From Streptomyces albus subsp. chlorinus (GTDB taxonomy: Bacteria > Actinomycetota > Actinomycetes > Streptomycetales > Streptomycetaceae), in contig NZ_VJOK01000001.1 in the NCBI RefSeq assembly GCF_013302895.1, forward strand, positions 3,901,550 to 3,965,549: DNA of 64,000 nt, read 5' to 3'. The translations under genes and the position numbers were made by a program. Positions 8,120 to 15,280 of the stretch are shown here, in pieces. Under the pieces are notes generated by a model. The model was not told the DNA's origin, did not search any database, and saw only the letters and a list, made by a program, of their open reading frames with translations. Within the stretch, counting starts at the first letter, position 1. Every line of letters starts with the position of its first letter.

Positions 8120-8149
8120 TTGCCGCCGCCGTCGGCCTGCGCGCATGAT
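8120..8149 (+). promoter_or_regulatory. Candidate promoter of the kynA-kynU-kynB operon
   Basis: TTGCCG (8120-8125) and CATGAT (8144-8149) are spaced by 18 bases, about 95 bp before the kynA start. The match is moderate and rests on inspection only. Confidence 0.35.
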
Positions 8150-8246
8150 GCGGGGTGGGCCCACAGGGGCCCGAGGGGACCGGGGCTCCGACGTCGATCG
8201 GGAAGGAGCGGACCGCTACCCGGCAGCACAGCGAGTGGAGACAGCG

Positions 8247-9068
8247 ATGTCACACGACCCCGACGCCCCCGTGCTGGATTTCGCGGGGACCACGCCGTAC
8301 GAGGACTACGTCCACGCCGACGTCCTCACCCACCTCCAGCATCCGCTCTCCGACGATCCCGGAGAGATGGCGTTCCTGGTCACCACCCAGGTCATGGAGC
8401 TGTGGTTCACGGCCATCGTCCACGAGTGGCAGACGGCGGCGGCCCGGCTGCGCGGCGACGACCTCGACGGCGCGCTGGCGGCCCTGAAGCGCTCCGGCTA
8501 CGAGATGACCTCCCTCAACGCCTCCTGGGAGCCGCTGGCGCATCTGACGCCCGGGCAGTTCAACTCCTACCGTTCCGCGCTGGGCGAGGGCTCCGGGTTC
8601 CAGTCCGCGATGTACCGGCGGCTGGAGTTCCTGCTGGGCGAGAAGTCCGCGTCCATGCTGGTGCCGCACCGGGGCACGCCGCGGGTGCACGCCGAGCTGG
8701 AGAAGGCACTGCACGAGCCGAGCCTGTACGACGAGGCGCTGCGCTACCTCGCCCGGCACGGCGCCGAGGTGCCCGAGGCGGTGCTCAGGCGTGACGTCAC
8801 CCGCCGCTACGAGCCCGACCCCGGCGTCGAGGCCGTGTGGGTGCGGGTGTACGAGGGCGACGAGAACTCCGGCGCCTACCGGCTCGGTGAGGCGCTCACC
8901 GAGGTCGCCGAGCTGGTGTGGCGATGGCGCAACGACCACCTGGTCGCCACCCGGCGGGCCATGGGGGCCAAGACCGGGACGGGCGGCTCTTCCGGGGTGG
9001 CCTGGCTGGAGAAGCGGGCCGCCAAGCCGGTGTTCCCCGAGCTGTGGACGGCGCGCAGCCATGTCTGA
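8247..9068 (+). CDS. kynA: Tryptophan 2,3-dioxygenase
   Basis: This 273-residue heme dioxygenase converts L-tryptophan to N-formylkynurenine, the first step of the kynurenine pathway. It shows TPYEDYVHADVLTHLQHP, SGFQSAMYRRLEFLLG, and RWRNDHLVATRRAMGAK with the proximal heme His. TGTGGSSGV and FPELWTARS follow. The active-site His of the Xanthomonas enzyme is Thr in VTTQVMELW. ATG 8247 has GGAG at good spacing; the frame upstream has no family sequence. It heads an operon with kynU (8-nt overlap) and kynB (4-nt overlap). I regard this as the housekeeping catabolic copy; the minus-strand copy at 5067-6083 is longer and diverged. Confidence 0.93.
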   Translation: MSHDPDAPVLDFAGTTPYEDYVHADVLTHLQHPLSDDPGEMAFLVTTQVMELWFTAIVHEWQTAAARLRGDDLDGALAALKRSGYEMTSLNASWEPLAHLTPGQFNSYRSALGEGSGFQSAMYRRLEFLLGEKSASMLVPHRGTPRVHAELEKALHEPSLYDEALRYLARHGAEVPEAVLRRDVTRRYEPDPGVEAVWVRVYEGDENSGAYRLGEALTEVAELVWRWRNDHLVATRRAMGAKTGTGGSSGVAWLEKRAAKPVFPELWTARSHV

Positions 9069-9157
9069 CACCACGCCGGTGGAGGGACGCGCAGCCGTGT
9101 CCGGTACCGCGCCGGTGGAGGGGCGTGCAGCCATGTCCGGTACCCCGCCGGTGGAGG
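9061..9157 (+). repeat. 36-bp tandem repeat carrying the kynU start region
   Basis: Units begin at 9061 (ATG), 9097 (GTG) and 9133 (ATG), 36 bases apart and nearly identical, the third shared for about 25 bases. Each unit contains a GGTGGAGG Shine-Dalgarno-like core. The N-terminus of kynU therefore reads as three imperfect copies of a segment like SGTAPVEGRAA, and each copy offers its own start codon. Confidence 0.9.
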
Positions 9158-10374
9158 AGCTGGCGAAGGAGGCCCTCGCCCGCGACCAGGCCGACCCCCT
9201 CGCGCGGACGCGTGAGCTGTTCGTGCTCGACGCGGACACCGTCTACCTGGACGGGAACTCGCTGGGCGCGCTGCCCCGGGCGGTCGAGGGCCACCTCGCC
9301 GATGTCGTCTCCCGCGAGTGGGGGCGGTTGCGCATCCGGTCCTGGACGGAGTCCGGGTGGTGGGAGATGCCTCAGCGGGTGGGGGAGCTGGTCGCGCCGC
9401 TGGTGGGGGCGGCGCCGGGGCAGGTGGTGGTCGGCGACTCGACCAGCGTGAACGTCTTCAAAGCGGTGGTCGGCGCCGTGCGGATCGCCCGGGAGGGGGA
9501 CGCGCGGCGGGACGAGCTGCTCGTCGACGAGGCGACCTTCCCCACCGACGGCTACATCACCGGCTCCGCGGCCCGGCTGACCGGCTGCACCGTGCGCCCC
9601 GTGGCGGCCGACGCGGTGCCGGACGCGGTGGGCCCGCGGACCGCCGCCGTGCTGCTCAACCACGTCGACTACCGCACCGGCGTGCTCAACGACCTCCCCG
9701 CCCTGACGGCCGCCGTGCACGCGGCGGGCGCCCTCGCCGTGTGGGACCTGTGCCACAGCGCGGGCGCCCTGCCGGTGGGCCTGGACGCGCACGGGGTGGA
9801 CTTCGCCCTCGGGTGCACCTACAAGTTCCTCAACGGCGGGCCCGGTTCCCCCGCCTACCTGTATGTGCGCGCCGCGCACCAGGAGCGGTTCGAGACCCCG
9901 CTGCCGGGCTGGAACTCGCACGCCGACCCGTTCGCCATGGCCCCCGCGTACGAGCCGGCGGCGGGCGCGGCACGCGGACGGGTCGGTACGCCCGACATCC
10001 TGTCGATGGCCGCGCTGGAGGCGGCGCTCGGGGTGTGGGACGGGGTGCGCATCGAGGACGTGCGGGCCAAGTCGCTGGCGCTCACCGACTTCTTCCTGCG
10101 CTGCGTGGCGGCGTACCGGAAGGAGGACGGGGCGGTGCGGGTCCGCTCGCTCACCCCCGCCGAACCCGCGCGCCGCGGCAGCCAGGTCGCGCTGCTGTGC
10201 GACCCGGCCGAGCGCGCCGAGCAGGTGATGAGGGAGCTGATCGCGCGGGGGGTGGTCGGTGATTTCCGGCGTCCCGGTGTCCTGCGCTTCGGCTTCACCC
10301 CGCTCTACACTGCGTTCCAGGACGTCGAGCGTGCCGCCCGCGTCCTCGGCGACGTGATCGGGGGGCCGCGATGA
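9061..10374 (+). CDS. kynU: Kynureninase
   Basis: This PLP enzyme of 437 residues (from ATG 9061) cleaves kynurenine to anthranilate and alanine. Canonical motifs are VYLDGNSLGALP, GDSTSVNVFK, WDLCHSAGALPVGL, and CTYKFLNGGPGSPAYLY with the PLP lysine. RRGSQVAL and RFGFTPLY follow near the C-terminus. ATG 9061 overlaps the kynA stop by 8 nt. GTG 9097 and ATG 9133 are in-frame alternatives produced by the tandem 36-bp repeat, and ATG 9133 gives a length nearer to the usual family size. The stop overlaps the kynB start (ATGA). Confidence 0.93.
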   Translation: MSDTTPVEGRAAVSGTAPVEGRAAMSGTPPVEELAKEALARDQADPLARTRELFVLDADTVYLDGNSLGALPRAVEGHLADVVSREWGRLRIRSWTESGWWEMPQRVGELVAPLVGAAPGQVVVGDSTSVNVFKAVVGAVRIAREGDARRDELLVDEATFPTDGYITGSAARLTGCTVRPVAADAVPDAVGPRTAAVLLNHVDYRTGVLNDLPALTAAVHAAGALAVWDLCHSAGALPVGLDAHGVDFALGCTYKFLNGGPGSPAYLYVRAAHQERFETPLPGWNSHADPFAMAPAYEPAAGAARGRVGTPDILSMAALEAALGVWDGVRIEDVRAKSLALTDFFLRCVAAYRKEDGAVRVRSLTPAEPARRGSQVALLCDPAERAEQVMRELIARGVVGDFRRPGVLRFGFTPLYTAFQDVERAARVLGDVIGGPR

Positions 10375-11084
10375 GCCAGGACGAGTGCAAGGCGCTGCTG
10401 GCCCTGGACCCGGTGCCGCCTCAGGACCAGGTGCGGTACGGGCCGCACCCCTCGCAGGTCATCGACCTGTACGGGGAAAGCGCTTCGAAAGGCCGCGTCG
10501 TGCTGCTGCACGGCGGGTTCTGGCGCCAGGAGTGGGACCGCGCGCATCTGTCGCCGTTCGCCGCCGCGCTGGCCGGCCACGGCATGCGGGTCGCCCTCGT
10601 GGAGTACCGCAGGCTGGGCGACGGCGGCGGCTGGCCCGCGACGGTGGAGGACGTGGACGCCGCGCTCTCCCGCCTGGGCGCCCCGGTCAGTGTGCTGTTC
10701 GGCCACTCGGCGGGCGGGTACCTGGCCTTGTGGGCGGCGGCCAAGCGGGACCGGGCCGCGGGGCGGGTGGTGGTGGCCGCGCCGGTCGCCGATCTGGCCA
10801 GGGCCCATGAACTGCGGCTCGACGACGGCGTCGTCGCGGACTTCCTGGGCGGTGAGGACGCGGTCGAGGGGCGGCTGTGGGACGCGGACCCGATGCGGCT
10901 GCTGCCCCGCATCCCGGTGGAGATCCTGCACGGCACCGCGGACGCCGAGGTCCCCATCGAACTGTCCCGGCGGTATGCCAACAACTGGGGCGGGAGGCTG
11001 CATCTGCTGCCCGGGGTCGGGCACTACGCCCCGATCACACCCCGCACGCCCGCCTTCGACGTGCTCGTACGGTCACTGCGCTGA
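10371..11084 (+). CDS. kynB: Kynurenine formamidase (alpha/beta hydrolase)
   Basis: This 237-residue alpha/beta hydrolase probably removes formate from N-formylkynurenine, linking the dioxygenase and kynureninase steps encoded just upstream. The oxyanion-hole motif HGGFW is near residue 47. The nucleophile elbow GHSAGG has Ser113. The Asp in HGTADAEVP and the His in GVGHYAP complete the triad. No signal peptide is visible. The assignment as formamidase rests on the operon and the HGGFW type of fold. It overlaps kynU by 4 nt, and a terminator hairpin follows 10 bp after the stop. Confidence 0.85.
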   Translation: MSQDECKALLALDPVPPQDQVRYGPHPSQVIDLYGESASKGRVVLLHGGFWRQEWDRAHLSPFAAALAGHGMRVALVEYRRLGDGGGWPATVEDVDAALSRLGAPVSVLFGHSAGGYLALWAAAKRDRAAGRVVVAAPVADLARAHELRLDDGVVADFLGGEDAVEGRLWDADPMRLLPRIPVEILHGTADAEVPIELSRRYANNWGGRLHLLPGVGHYAPITPRTPAFDVLVRSLR

Positions 11085-11094
11085 CCCCGGCGGC

Positions 11095-11119
11095 CCGGCC
11101 CCGCGGAAGGCGGGGCCGG
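11095..11119 (+). terminator. Terminator of the kynurenine operon
   Basis: CCGGCCCCGC (11095-11104) pairs with GCGGGGCCGG (11110-11119) across a 5-base loop GGAAG. The 10-bp GC stem has no T-tract and lies just after kynB. Confidence 0.75.
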
Positions 11120-11161
11120 ACGGCACGGTGCGGTGCGCGGTGCGCGCGGCTGGTGCAGCCG

Positions 11162-11425
11162 TCAGTCCTGGATGAGCTTGCCGATCTGGGTGCCGGTGGC
11201 GAACGCGCGGACGTTGTTGTCGGTGACGTTGGTCTGCGTGTTCGAGAACTGCTCGGCGGAGTTGGTGTCGTTGTCGCTCTTGTTCTCGTGCTTCTTGAGC
11301 AGGGTGTTGCTGTAGTCGTAGGCGGCGGCCGACCAGTTGTGCTCATCGGCCAGGGCCGTGCCCGCCGAGCCGAGGACGGCGGCGGTCAGCAGGAAGGCGG
11401 CTGCGGTCGCGGTGCGAATGCGCAT
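11162..11425 (-). CDS. Small secreted protein of unknown function
   Basis: This is an 87-residue precursor with a clear Sec signal peptide: MRIRTATAAAF, a hydrophobic core, and a probable cleavage after ALA near residue 26. The mature part of about 60 residues is hydrophilic and rich in Asn, Asp, Ser and Thr with no cysteine. It should be a small exported protein of the cell envelope or medium. The start is supported by AAGGAG 6 nt before the ATG; the frame extends further upstream without a better signal. It points towards kynB and stands alone. No family recognised. Confidence 0.7.
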   Translation of the reverse strand: MRIRTATAAAFLLTAAVLGSAGTALADEHNWSAAAYDYSNTLLKKHENKSDNDTNSAEQFSNTQTNVTDNNVRAFATGTQIGKLIQD

Positions 11426-11575
11426 GAGTGCTCCTTGCGGTTCTGGACGCGCGGTCTCGCGCGGACTGTGCGCTGTGCGCCCTGACCTCTTCCACACCGC
11501 GAGCCGGGACGATCATCTTTAGTCCATGCGAGCCGCTGATTACCCCGCACGGAGCATCCGCCCGCCCCTCACGGC

Positions 11576-12184
11576 TCAGCGTACGTACTTCTTCAGCTCC
11601 TCCGTCCCCAGCGCGATCCCGACCGGCTCGGGCAGCGCGACCTCCTCACCGAACTGCGCGGTGTGCACATCGCGGTAGCGGCCCGCCTTCTGGTCGGGGT
11701 TGGTGTGGACGACGACGGTGCACGCGTCGCGGTCGACGAGCAGGTACACGGGGATCCCCGCGGCGGCGTACGCGGCGGGCTTCTCCTGGCGGTCGCGCCG
11801 GTCGGTGTCGGAGTCGTACGAGGTGATCTCGACCGTCATCAGAACGCCCTGGGGGTCGGCCCACTCGCCCTCGTTCAGGAAATAGTCGATGGGTACGAGC
11901 GAGCCGTCCGGGCGGGCTCTTCCGTTGCGGTAGGCGCCCACCCGGAGCCCCTGTGTGGTGTCCAGGTCGAGGTCAGGGCGGGACTGCATACACTGCCTGA
12001 CCAGCCACGAGATGAGGGCTGCGTGAGCTCCGTCCGGCACTGCCTTCTCCCCGATCCGTCCATCGATGAACTCCAACGTGACGGTCTCGGGTGTGGTGGC
12101 GGCGATCTTCTCGAAGTCCTCCACGGACATGTGAGAGGTGTTCGCCATCGACATGTGAGACGTGCGCTCGGCCATAACCGTCAT
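11576..12184 (-). CDS. Uma2-family (PD-(D/E)XK-like) protein
   Basis: This 202-residue protein is of the Uma2/DUF820 family, which has a restriction endonuclease-like fold. The core residues are visible: the Asp in RPDGSLVP, the Glu in VLMTVEITS, and the Lys in QEKPAAYAAAGIPVYLLVD. It begins with a duplicated TSHMS-type segment (residues 8-20). AAGGAGGTG stands 6 nt before the ATG, an excellent ribosome-binding site. Such genes are expanded in Streptomyces and cyanobacteria; their biological role is not settled. It is monocistronic by layout. Confidence 0.88.
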   Translation of the reverse strand: MTVMAERTSHMSMANTSHMSVEDFEKIAATTPETVTLEFIDGRIGEKAVPDGAHAALISWLVRQCMQSRPDLDLDTTQGLRVGAYRNGRARPDGSLVPIDYFLNEGEWADPQGVLMTVEITSYDSDTDRRDRQEKPAAYAAAGIPVYLLVDRDACTVVVHTNPDQKAGRYRDVHTAQFGEEVALPEPVGIALGTEELKKYVR

Positions 12185-13016
12185 GTTGCACCTCCTTCCA
12201 GGCGGGAACCAGTCTTGACCGGGCCGGGCGGGTGCGGCAGGGGTTACCCGGGGATGCACCCACATGAGTGAGGGGGCCTCCGGGGCGGGCGGCCGGCCCC
12301 TCGCGGTCGTGCCGTCGTCGTGCCGGTCGCCGTGCACGTCGTCGTTCCGTCCCGTCGGCGCACGGGCTCGAAACGGGCGGGAAACGGAAACCGGAGGCCG
12401 TCTTCGTTTCCGATTTCCCTCTCCGGGCGCCCGGTTCGGTTCCGTTGCAATTCGTCGCCTCCGTCGCCACCGACAGGATGCGGCCCGGTCGGTTCCGTCC
12501 GGGGGGAGAAGTTCTGAGGGCCCGGCAACCACACGTCACCGAATTGCGTCCGAACAGTGAGAGTTGACTCTTGGCCCCCGAACGCCTGTGGCATAGCCTC
12601 AGGTACGCTTCGACCGGAGCTGTAGTCCGGTCATGTCAAGCGCTCGACGTGCGGCCGGGGAGGAGGTGCGCCCACGGTGGGAACCGAGCGGCCTACGCGG
12701 AGTAATGGCACTGTCCAGCATCCGGTCACGCCGGGGAAACCGGCGCTCCTTTCGTCGTGTATGGCGTACGTTCCCGGCGTCGGCGCGGACGAGTTCACGG
12801 GAAATCCACTGCCGTGTGCGCGGACCCGTAAACAGTTCGGAAGGGCGTCACCGACAACGGATTGTTGAAGTCGGCGGCACGGCGCTGCACCGGCGCCCTC
12901 TTGTTCCATAACGCCCACGACGAAAATGGGCGCACTCCCGTCGTCGAGAGAATGCGGCGGGGAGGACCCCCAGCAGATACCTGACGTTTCGTCAGGGAAA
13001 GGGAGGCGAATCCGCG
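12185..13016. other. Intergenic region before the type VII locus
   Basis: No convincing gene is seen in these 832 bases between the divergent Uma2 gene and the first WXG100 gene. It is less G/C-rich than its surroundings at several points and holds one candidate promoter (12571-12599) about 415 bp before the first WXG100 start, implying a long untranslated leader. GGGAGG lies about 9 nt before ATG 13017. Confidence 0.6.
12571..12599 (+). promoter_or_regulatory. Candidate promoter of the type VII secretion operon
   Basis: TTGGCC (12571-12576) and TAGCCT (12594-12599) are separated by 17 bases. A TTGACT at 12564-12569 overlaps the area but is at the wrong distance. Position and direction fit the WXG100-eccD operon. 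Confidence 0.4.
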
Positions 13017-13418
13017 ATGGCGGAACAGGACCAGGCCACCGTCGGTGGTGTGCACTACCGTGTAACTCCCCAGCGAGTGCAGCAGGCGTCGCAGGACACC
13101 GCTCTGACCGCCGGCCGGGTGGCGGCCGACATCCAGAGTCTGCGGGCGTACGCGGAGCAGCTGGGCCAGGCGTGGCAGGGGCCCGCGCACGCCCAGTTCG
13201 AGTTGCTCATGCAGGAGTTCGACACCTACGCCCGCATGCTGAACGACGCCCTCATGGGCATCTCCAAGGGCCTGGAAGGCAACTACGTCAACTACAAGGA
13301 GTCCGAGGCGCAGAACCTGGCGAACCTCACGGCTCTCGGCGTGGACATCCCCACGCCCAACAGCGGCACCCAGTTCGCCGCCATGAGCGAGCGCGGCGGC
13401 GGCGCCAACTTCTCCTGA
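13017..13418 (+). CDS. WXG100 family type VII secretion target
   Basis: This 133-residue helical-hairpin protein of the ESAT-6/EsxA type has the turn motif W53-Q-G55 (AWQGPAH) between two amphipathic helices. A C-terminal tail of about 35 residues is longer than in most EsxA proteins. It is expected to dimerise with a partner, probably the next gene product, and to be exported by the EccC/EccD machine encoded downstream. It has no Sec signal. It is the first gene of the secretion operon, 33 bp ahead of the second WXG-type gene. Confidence 0.92.
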   Translation: MAEQDQATVGGVHYRVTPQRVQQASQDTALTAGRVAADIQSLRAYAEQLGQAWQGPAHAQFELLMQEFDTYARMLNDALMGISKGLEGNYVNYKESEAQNLANLTALGVDIPTPNSGTQFAAMSERGGGANFS

Positions 13419-13451
13419 CGGCCCTTCCCACCACCTCGACGAGGAGTACAC

Positions 13452-13766
13452 ATGACCAACATCGACGGCGCCTCCATTCTCGTCCGGGCCGAACTCGGGG
13501 ACGCACCCACCCGTATCAGGACGCTCTCGGACAAGACGACCGACGAGCTGCGGAACCTGAAGACCCGGCTGAGCGATGTCGCCGCCTCCTGGAACGAGAG
13601 CCAGGCCGCGACCTACTACCAGGACATGCAGAACGAATGGGACATCGCGGCGGAGGGGTTGTTCGGCTACGACGGCGTGCTCGGCCGCATAGCCCACGCG
13701 ATGCACCTCAACTGGAACAACTACAGCGACGCCGAGTGGTCTAACGTCTCCACCTGGAAGCACTGA
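13452..13766 (+). CDS. WXG100-like partner protein
   Basis: This 104-residue protein has the same two-helix plan. The turn reads W47-N-E (SWNESQAA) instead of W-x-G, so the glycine is lost. The second helix is followed by HLNWNNYSDAEWSNVSTWKH at the C-terminus, rich in Trp and Asn. It is probably the heterodimer partner of the preceding protein, as EsxA/EsxB pairs are usually adjacent. AGGAG precedes ATG 13452. A hairpin region follows before eccD. Confidence 0.87.
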   Translation: MTNIDGASILVRAELGDAPTRIRTLSDKTTDELRNLKTRLSDVAASWNESQAATYYQDMQNEWDIAAEGLFGYDGVLGRIAHAMHLNWNNYSDAEWSNVSTWKH

Positions 13767-13780
13767 CCACACACTGCGGT

Positions 13781-13851
13781 TCCTTGAGGGGGCCCGGATG
13801 CCGGGCCGTCCACCATCCCCTCGGGTGCGGTCGGGCAGGGCCCCTGAAGGA
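13781..13851 (+). terminator. Alternative hairpins between the WXG pair and eccD
   Basis: A compact hairpin, GGCCCGG (13791-13797) with CCGGGCC (13801-13807), competes with a longer pairing. In the longer one TCCTTGAGGGGGCCC (13781-13795) pairs almost fully with GGGCCCCTGAAGGA (13838-13851). Mutually exclusive stems in a leader-like gap suggest attenuation that lowers eccD expression relative to the two small secreted proteins. Confidence 0.5.
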
Positions 13852-13874
13852 GCCGGGACAAGGAAGACGACCAA

Positions 13875-15221
13875 GTGCCCGATGAACGCTGCCGCGTCAC
13901 CGTGGTCGGTGAGCGCAAGAGCGTGGATCTCGCGCTGCCCGTGCGCGCCCCGATAGCCGAGTACGTCCCCCGGCTCGCCGGGCTGTGCGGTCAGGAGGAG
14001 TCGGAGGCCATGCCCCCGGTGTGGTCGCTGGCCGTTGCCGGGGCCCCGCCGATCCCGCCCGGTGACTCCCTGGAGAACGCGGGGGTTCTGGACGGCACGG
14101 TGCTGTATCTGCGCGACTGCCGCGCGGAGGAGGACCTCGACCTCTCCGTCACCGACCTCGACGACCAGATCGCCGCGGCGAACGAGGACACGCAGCTGTG
14201 GAACGCGCGCAACCGGGCGCTGTCCGTCGTCGTCGCCGGCCTGTTCGGCAGCGTGCTGGCCGCCGTCCCGCTCAGCCTCCGCCACCAGGCGGGGCCCGCG
14301 GTGATGATGTTCTTCCTGACCGGGTTGGCCTCGGCGCTGACCTCCTGGTACGCGACGCGCAAGAGCTGGCCCGTGCCCGCGGGGGTGCGGCAGGTGATGG
14401 CGCTGGCCGCCGTCCCGCTGACCGCGGCGGCCGGCCTCGGTCTGCCGCTGCACGGACCGGTGGCCACCCCGGCGGTGTCCACCCTGTCCGGCGTCCTCGG
14501 CGCGATCGCCGCGCTGCTGGCCCTGCCCTCCGTACCCACCGTGGTGGCACTGCTCGTCACCGCCGTCATCGCCCTCCTCGCGATCCCGCTGGCGCTGCTG
14601 GGCGCCGGCCCCACGGAGTCGGCCGCGGTGGTGGCCGTCGTCATGCTGCTGCTGTTCCGGGTGCTGCCCAGGATCGCCAGCCAGATCGCCGTGCTGGTGC
14701 CCAGCGAGGCGGCCGAGCCCCGGGGCCGGGAGAGCGACGAGGTCGCCGCCGCCGTCCGCCGCGGCAACCACCTGCTGACCTTCCTCACCGTCCTCCTCGC
14801 GATCGGCCTCGGCTGGGCGCTGGTGACGCTCGCCGGCTCCGAGAACGCGTACGCCTTCGGCCTGCTGGGCTGCGCCGGTGTGGCGGTGCTGCTGGAGGCC
14901 GGCTCGTCCCGGCTCGTCCCGGTCGTCGCCCCGCAACTGGCCGTCGGCACCCTCGGGCTGGTGGCCCTCGTCGCCCGGTTGCCCGAGGTGCTGTTCGACA
15001 ACGTGCAGCTCGGTGCCCTGGTGGCCTTCGCGGTCGGCGTCGTGCTCACCGGGAGCGGCCTGGGCATGGCGTTCCGCGCCGCGGTGCGCCCGGTGGACCT
15101 GACGGAGCGCGCCAAGTGGCTCACCGGGCTGGCGAGTTTCCTGGCCATCGTGTGCGTGCCGCTCGCCGTCGGCGTGTTCGGTGTCTACGAGGGCCTGGTG
15201 AACCTGGGGAGCTCGATGTGA
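13875..15221 (+). CDS. eccD: Type VII secretion integral membrane protein EccD
   Basis: This 448-residue protein forms the membrane channel core of ESX-type secretion systems. The first 90 residues form the ubiquitin-like (YukD) cytoplasmic domain, with DERCRVTVVGERKSVDLALP and GTVLYLRD. From about residue 115 there are some eleven closely packed hydrophobic helices to the C-terminus. The start is GTG 13875. It lies downstream of the WXG pair. Its stop overlaps, as GTGA, a 20-codon frame that leads into the next gene. EccB and EccE are not found in the window. Confidence 0.92.
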   Translation: MPDERCRVTVVGERKSVDLALPVRAPIAEYVPRLAGLCGQEESEAMPPVWSLAVAGAPPIPPGDSLENAGVLDGTVLYLRDCRAEEDLDLSVTDLDDQIAAANEDTQLWNARNRALSVVVAGLFGSVLAAVPLSLRHQAGPAVMMFFLTGLASALTSWYATRKSWPVPAGVRQVMALAAVPLTAAAGLGLPLHGPVATPAVSTLSGVLGAIAALLALPSVPTVVALLVTAVIALLAIPLALLGAGPTESAAVVAVVMLLLFRVLPRIASQIAVLVPSEAAEPRGRESDEVAAAVRRGNHLLTFLTVLLAIGLGWALVTLAGSENAYAFGLLGCAGVAVLLEAGSSRLVPVVAPQLAVGTLGLVALVARLPEVLFDNVQLGALVAFAVGVVLTGSGLGMAFRAAVRPVDLTERAKWLTGLASFLAIVCVPLAVGVFGVYEGLVNLGSSM

Positions 15222-15280
15222 GCGCGACGGTGGCAGGCCGCACCCGCCGTCCGGTGAGGGCCCGGGGGGCCGTGCGATGA
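15218..15280 (+). CDS. Coupling micro-frame between eccD and the beta-helix ATPase
   Basis: This is a 20-codon frame starting GTG at the eccD stop (GTGA, 15218-15221) and ending TGA across the next start (ATGA, 15277-15280). The peptide is Arg-rich (VSATVAGRTRRPVRARGAVR) and has no other feature. A 4-nt overlap at both ends would let ribosomes pass from eccD to the downstream gene. It may be a translational relay rather than a functional peptide. A chance GTGA at a stop is common; the double overlap is less so. Confidence 0.4.
   Translation: MSATVAGRTRRPVRARGAVR

Noticed and set aside
12633..12911. 92-codon frame between the Uma2 and first WXG100 genes
   Set aside because: No ribosome-binding site, Arg/Ser-rich composition typical of chance frames, and no recognisable feature.
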